The notes under the pieces were generated by a model. That model was not told the DNA's origin. It worked only from the letters and a program-made list of their open reading frames with translations, and did no database searches. Both the position numbers and the translations under genes were made by a program. A DNA stretch of 64,000 bases from Amycolatopsis sp. NBC_01480 (GTDB lineage Bacteria; Actinomycetota; Actinomycetes; Mycobacteriales; Pseudonocardiaceae): the NCBI RefSeq assembly GCF_036227205.1, contig NZ_CP109442.1:5642001-5706000 (forward strand). The letters run 5' to 3'. Shown here in pieces: positions 61,175 through 64,000 of the stretch. Numbering within the stretch: position 1 is the first letter of the stretch; every line of letters begins with the position of its first letter.

Positions 61175-62200
61175 TCAAATGAGCTGCCGTTCGGCCAGGC
61201 TGCGTCCGGTCTGCTCGATCGCGTCGGGGATCGATCGCAATGGGTGTCCGAGGAGAGTCTCGGCGGTGGTGCTGTCGAAGCGCTGGTTCTGGCCGATCAG
61301 CCATCGGTTGTCGCGCAGTTGGGGTTCGAACACGCTGGCGAGCCAGGTGAACCAGGTCGGCATCGCCCGTGCAGGCATCCTCCGGCTTGCTTCGGGAAGG
61401 CGTTCGCGGATCACTCTGGCGACGTCGATGAGTGACATCGGGTCGGTGGCGATGATCGTGCGGCGACCGGCGGCGCTCGTGGAGGTCATCGCGGCGATGT
61501 GGGCGTCGGCGACGTCCCGCACATCGACCCACGGAAGCCGAAGGTCGGGGATCATCGGGAGTGCCCCCGACATGATCTGTTGGATCGCGGTGACTGAGGT
61601 CCCAGGATCGTTCGTCAGGAGTGGCCCGACCACCGCGCCCGGGTTGATGACTGCAAGCCGGTCCGGGACCCCACGCTGCTGCACAAGCTCTCGCGCGGCC
61701 CGCTCGGCCTTGACCTTCGAGACGGTGTACGCGTTGAGGCGCGGATCGTCCGGGTCGGTCCAGTCGGCGTCGGTGTAGATGTGCCCTTTGGGTGCGCGGG
61801 CGAACTGCATCGTCGCCAACGCCGAGGTCATGACCACTCGCTCCACGCCCTCGTCCAGTGCCGCTCCGACCGCCCGGATCGCCCCCTCGACGGCGGGACG
61901 GATCAGCTCGTCCGGGTCTTTCGGTTTCGCCAACACGAACGGGGAGGCCACATGCAGTACGTATCGGCAGCTGCCGACCGCTTCCGTCCACCCCTGATCG
62001 GACAGCAGGTCGAGCTGGCAGATCTCGAGCTCTGCGGTGTCGACGCCCGCTGCCGCCATCGCCGCATGCACCTCGCCGACACGAGAGTGCGACCTCACCG
62101 AGCCACGTACCGCGTATCCGCGCCGCAGCAGCTCGGCTGCGATGTGACCACCGATGAACCCCGAGATGCCCGTGACCAGCACCATATCCGGCATATCCAC
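61175..62200 (-). CDS. NAD-dependent epimerase/dihydroflavonol-reductase-like protein
   Basis: A 341-residue extended SDR of the DFR/cinnamoyl-CoA reductase-like group. The start MVLVTGISGFIGGHIAAELLRRGY is the cofactor site, VLHVASPF is the family's strand 4, and the catalytic Tyr-xxx-Lys is in NAYTVSKVKAE. Members reduce aldehydes or ketones with NADPH (methylglyoxal and DFR-like). GTG 62200 or ATG 62194 can be the start; a GGGGG stretch is upstream of the latter. It is divergent from a TetR gene with a 20-bp-arm inverted repeat between them, which is its likely control site. Confidence 0.85.
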   Translation of the reverse strand: MDMPDMVLVTGISGFIGGHIAAELLRRGYAVRGSVRSHSRVGEVHAAMAAAGVDTAELEICQLDLLSDQGWTEAVGSCRYVLHVASPFVLAKPKDPDELIRPAVEGAIRAVGAALDEGVERVVMTSALATMQFARAPKGHIYTDADWTDPDDPRLNAYTVSKVKAERAARELVQQRGVPDRLAVINPGAVVGPLLTNDPGTSVTAIQQIMSGALPMIPDLRLPWVDVRDVADAHIAAMTSTSAAGRRTIIATDPMSLIDVARVIRERLPEASRRMPARAMPTWFTWLASVFEPQLRDNRWLIGQNQRFDSTTAETLLGHPLRSIPDAIEQTGRSLAERQLI

Positions 62201-62205
62201 CCCCG

Positions 62206-62263
62206 CCCGTCATCTTGACAGTGAGTAGTTTACGAAGCATCTGCTCACTGTCAAGATGACGGG
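62206..62263. promoter_or_regulatory. 58-bp operator with perfect 20-bp inverted arms
   Basis: Arms at 62206-62225 and 62244-62263 are perfect reverse complements around an 18-bp centre. Each arm contains TTGACA pointing inward, a possible -35 for the opposite gene, and the right arm ends directly at the TetR start codon (62264). It fills the whole space between the divergent epimerase and TetR genes. Confidence 0.7.
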
Positions 62264-62896
62264 ATGGACAAGGAACCACTCACCGGGGATCAGTACCACC
62301 ACGGCAACCTGCGCGCCGCGCTGCTCGACAGCGCGCTCGTCGTGCTGACCGAGAAAGGTGTCGCCGGGTTCAGTATGCGCGAAGCCGCACGACGGGCGGG
62401 GGTGTCGCAGTCTGCTCCCAAACATCACTTCGGTGACGCGCGCGGGCTCCTCGGTGCGCTCGCGACCCGTGCGTACCGGCAGCTCTGTGATCGGCTCGAA
62501 TCACTCGAACTCGCAGGGCTCGATGCGCGAGAGAGCGTCACGTGCATCGCTGCGGAGTACGTCGCCTTCGCGGGTGAGAACCGTGCCCTGTTCGACCTGA
62601 TGTGGCGGATGACGCAGTTCGACTTCACCGCACCCGAACTGGCCGAGCAGAAGCACCGCGCCCTCCTCGTCCTGGATCGAGGCCTGCGCGGTGAGGACGC
62701 CGAACCGGCGGCTGGCGACACCGACCCCGCACTGCTGCCGAGCTACGCGGTCTGGTCTCTCGTGCACGGGTACACGACCCTCGCCTTGGAGGGGGCAATC
62801 GACCGCAGCAACCCGGATCCACTGAACAGCGAACTGCTTCCCGCCATGCTCGCGCTTCTTGACGTGTCCGGCCCTCAGCGGACGAGCATTCCGTAG
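62264..62896 (+). CDS. TetR-family regulator with WHG-type C-terminal domain
   Basis: A 210-residue TetR protein. It begins with the DQYHHGNLRAALLDSALVVL stretch and GVSQSAPKHHFGDARGLLGALA typical of the WHG-domain TetR group, and the C-terminus has YAVWSLVHGYTTLALEGAI, the WHG signature (here LVHG). The ATG lies right after the inverted repeat, with no ribosome-binding site, so the transcript may be leaderless. It probably represses itself and the divergent epimerase-like reductase. A broken ISL3 transposase begins 55 bp downstream. Confidence 0.87.
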   Translation: MDKEPLTGDQYHHGNLRAALLDSALVVLTEKGVAGFSMREAARRAGVSQSAPKHHFGDARGLLGALATRAYRQLCDRLESLELAGLDARESVTCIAAEYVAFAGENRALFDLMWRMTQFDFTAPELAEQKHRALLVLDRGLRGEDAEPAAGDTDPALLPSYAVWSLVHGYTTLALEGAIDRSNPDPLNSELLPAMLALLDVSGPQRTSIP

Positions 62897-62949
62897 GGGA
62901 TGAAGTACAGCCCTACACCCTCAATTGCGTTGAGCTACTACCGCACCGC

Positions 62950-63745
62950 TGAGGGAACTCGGGGATACGACTGGCTCTCCGCCGGCGCTGGGCTCTGGAA
63001 GCCCTCGTGATCGACCACCTCACCGTCGCCCGCGTCGCTGCCGGTCTCGGAGTCTCCTGGCACACGGCGAACATCGCCGTCGACGAACACGTCTGGCGGC
63101 ACACGAAACTCGGCGACAAATACGTGACCGTGATCATCGACCTGACCCCGGTCCGCGGCAAGACCGGCCCTGCCCGCTTGCTGGACGTGGTCGAGGGTCG
63201 TTCGCAGGCCGGGTTCAAGACCTGGCTCGCCGAACGGCCCGACACTTGGCGGGACGGGATCGAGGTCGTCGCGCTGGACGGATTCACCGGCTTCACGACC
63301 GCCACCGCCGAGGAGATCCCTACCGCTGTCACGGTGATGGACCCCTTCCACGTCGTCCGCCTCGCCGGCGACGCGCTCGACACCTGCCGTGGCCGGGTCC
63401 AGCGCGACAGGTTCGGCAGACGCGGGCGGAAACACGCCCCGCTCTACAAGGCCCGCCGCACACTCCACACCGGCGCAGCCCTCCTCACCGAGAACAGCAG
63501 ACCCGCCTGGAGGCACTGTTCACCGACGACCGGCACGTCGAGGTCGAGGCGACCTGGGGCATCTACCGGCGCATGATCACCGACTACCGGGAACCGGACC
63601 GCGAACTTGGGAAGAAGGTCATGCAGACCGTCATCGACACTCTCAGCAGCGGCGTTCCCACCATGCTGGCATAGCTCCGCAAGCTCGGCCGCACGCTGAA
63701 GAAACGCGCTGGAGGCATCCTCGCGTTCTTCGACCGGCCCGGCAC
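62950..63745 (+). pseudogene. ISL3-family transposase, truncated and frameshifted
   Basis: The frame from about 62950 reads RWALEALVIDHLTVARVAAG, VIIDLTPVRGKTGPARLLDV and VTVMDPFHVVRLAGDALDTC, the DDE core of an ISL3-family transposase. A frameshift near 63495 moves the rest (EATWGIYRRMITDYREPDRE) to another frame, and TAG at 63672-63674 interrupts it. The N-terminal zinc-finger part is missing on the left. On the right the sequence stops at FFDRPGTE, where the IS3 element end begins. Confidence 0.75.
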
Positions 63746-64000
63746 TGAGGTTCCCCCCGAACAGTGGACAGGTCTTCAAGCAGCTTTCGCTGCGCCTGTC
63801 AGGGACTGTTCGTAGCACACAGGATTGAGCATCCCGATAGCCGAGTGACGCCTCTCATTGTTGTACCGACCGATCCACTTGTCAACTGCAGCAACAAGTT
63901 CTGCCTTGACTGTGAACGTGTGGCGGTAAAAGTACTCGTGCTTGAACGTTGACCAGAACGATTCCGCGGGGCTGTTGTCCCAGCAGATACCGGTCTCACC
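63746..64000 (-). mobile_element. End of an IS3-family element inserted in the ISL3 transposase
   Basis: The sequence from TGAGGTTCCCCCC at 63746 looks like an IS3-type terminal repeat, and the transposase frame on the minus strand ends 30 bp inside it. The left part of the element lies beyond the window edge. Confidence 0.55.
63776..64000 (-). CDS. IS3-family transposase, C-terminal part (OrfB integrase core)
   Basis: A 74-codon partial frame entering from the window edge. It reads TGICWDNSPAESFWSTFKHE and RYNNERRHSAIGMLNPVCYE, the last Glu region of the DDE integrase core of IS3 OrfB proteins. The third catalytic Glu is in SPAESFW. The frame ends at TGA 63776. Whether the complete gene is intact cannot be seen. 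Confidence 0.8.
   Translation of the reverse strand, partial: GETGICWDNSPAESFWSTFKHEYFYRHTFTVKAELVAAVDKWIGRYNNERRHSAIGMLNPVCYEQSLTGAAKAA

Overview
The window is GC-rich throughout, with many GTG starts, very tight gene packing and ATGA/GTGA/TGATG stop-start overlaps. It carries F420-type oxidoreductases (LLM and PPOX families), CGNR, PucR and HxlR regulators and many TetR-SDR pairs. This fits a soil actinobacterium with a large genome. The gene mix resembles Pseudonocardiales such as Amycolatopsis, but that placement is an inference. No rRNA, tRNA, CRISPR array or replication origin was seen.

Layout. (1) 1-5.3 kb: small regulator-plus-enzyme pairs: a truncated CurA-type reductase, a LuxR-like regulator, an NmrA protein, a tautomerase, HxlR, and a TetR-SDR pair with three copies of the operator-like word TGACAACGTCA. 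(2) 5.6-22.2 kb: a block that reads as an uptake and catabolic system for peptides or N-acylated amino acids, probably D-configured. It has a peptide ABC transporter (dppA-B-CD-F, with permease and ATPase fused), an N-acyl-D-amino-acid deacylase, two tandem cytosolic S12 serine hydrolases coupled to a two-subunit-fused indolepyruvate:ferredoxin-type 2-oxoacid oxidoreductase, a PucR regulator, and an FAD amino-acid oxidase with RidA. (3) 22.4-29.9 kb: two epoxide hydrolases, two MFS transporters, CGNR regulator, PPOX protein, and an SMP-30 lactonase. (4) 29.9-50.5 kb: an aromatic meta-cleavage island. It has a LigB/MhpB-type extradiol dioxygenase, two ring-fission-product hydrolases, 2-hydroxypentadienoate hydratase, acetaldehyde dehydrogenase and 4-hydroxy-2-oxovalerate aldolase, plus ADH, SDR, VOC, cyclase, ThDP enzyme, MBL hydrolase, an LLM F420 enzyme and two paralogous FrhB-like iron-sulfur flavoproteins. 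Five copies of a palindrome GTTCCG-N5-CGGAAC (two exact, three with one mismatch) lie upstream of most of its transcription units; the local IclR protein is the obvious candidate reader. (5) 50.5-55.2 kb: a scrap heap of broken IS5, IS1380 and recombinase sequence around a TetR gene, a truncated SDR fused in frame to transposase sequence, and an intact secreted lipoprotein hydrolase. (6) 55.2-62.9 kb: TetR-controlled hydrolases and reductases, each with its own palindrome, and a tyrosine recombinase with odd catalytic residues. (7) 62.9-64 kb: a broken ISL3 transposase interrupted by the end of an IS3 element that runs off the window.

How the genes work together. In block 2 the transporter would import peptides or acyl-amino acids, the deacylase and S12 hydrolases would free amino acids, the FAD oxidase plus RidA would turn these into 2-oxoacids, and the ferredoxin oxidoreductase would convert these to acyl-CoA. 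In block 4 the ring is opened by the extradiol dioxygenase, the product hydrolysed, and 2-hydroxypentadienoate taken to pyruvate and acetyl-CoA. No Rieske or flavin ring hydroxylase is visible, so the upper pathway, possibly involving the FrhB and F420 proteins, is not explained by known schemes.
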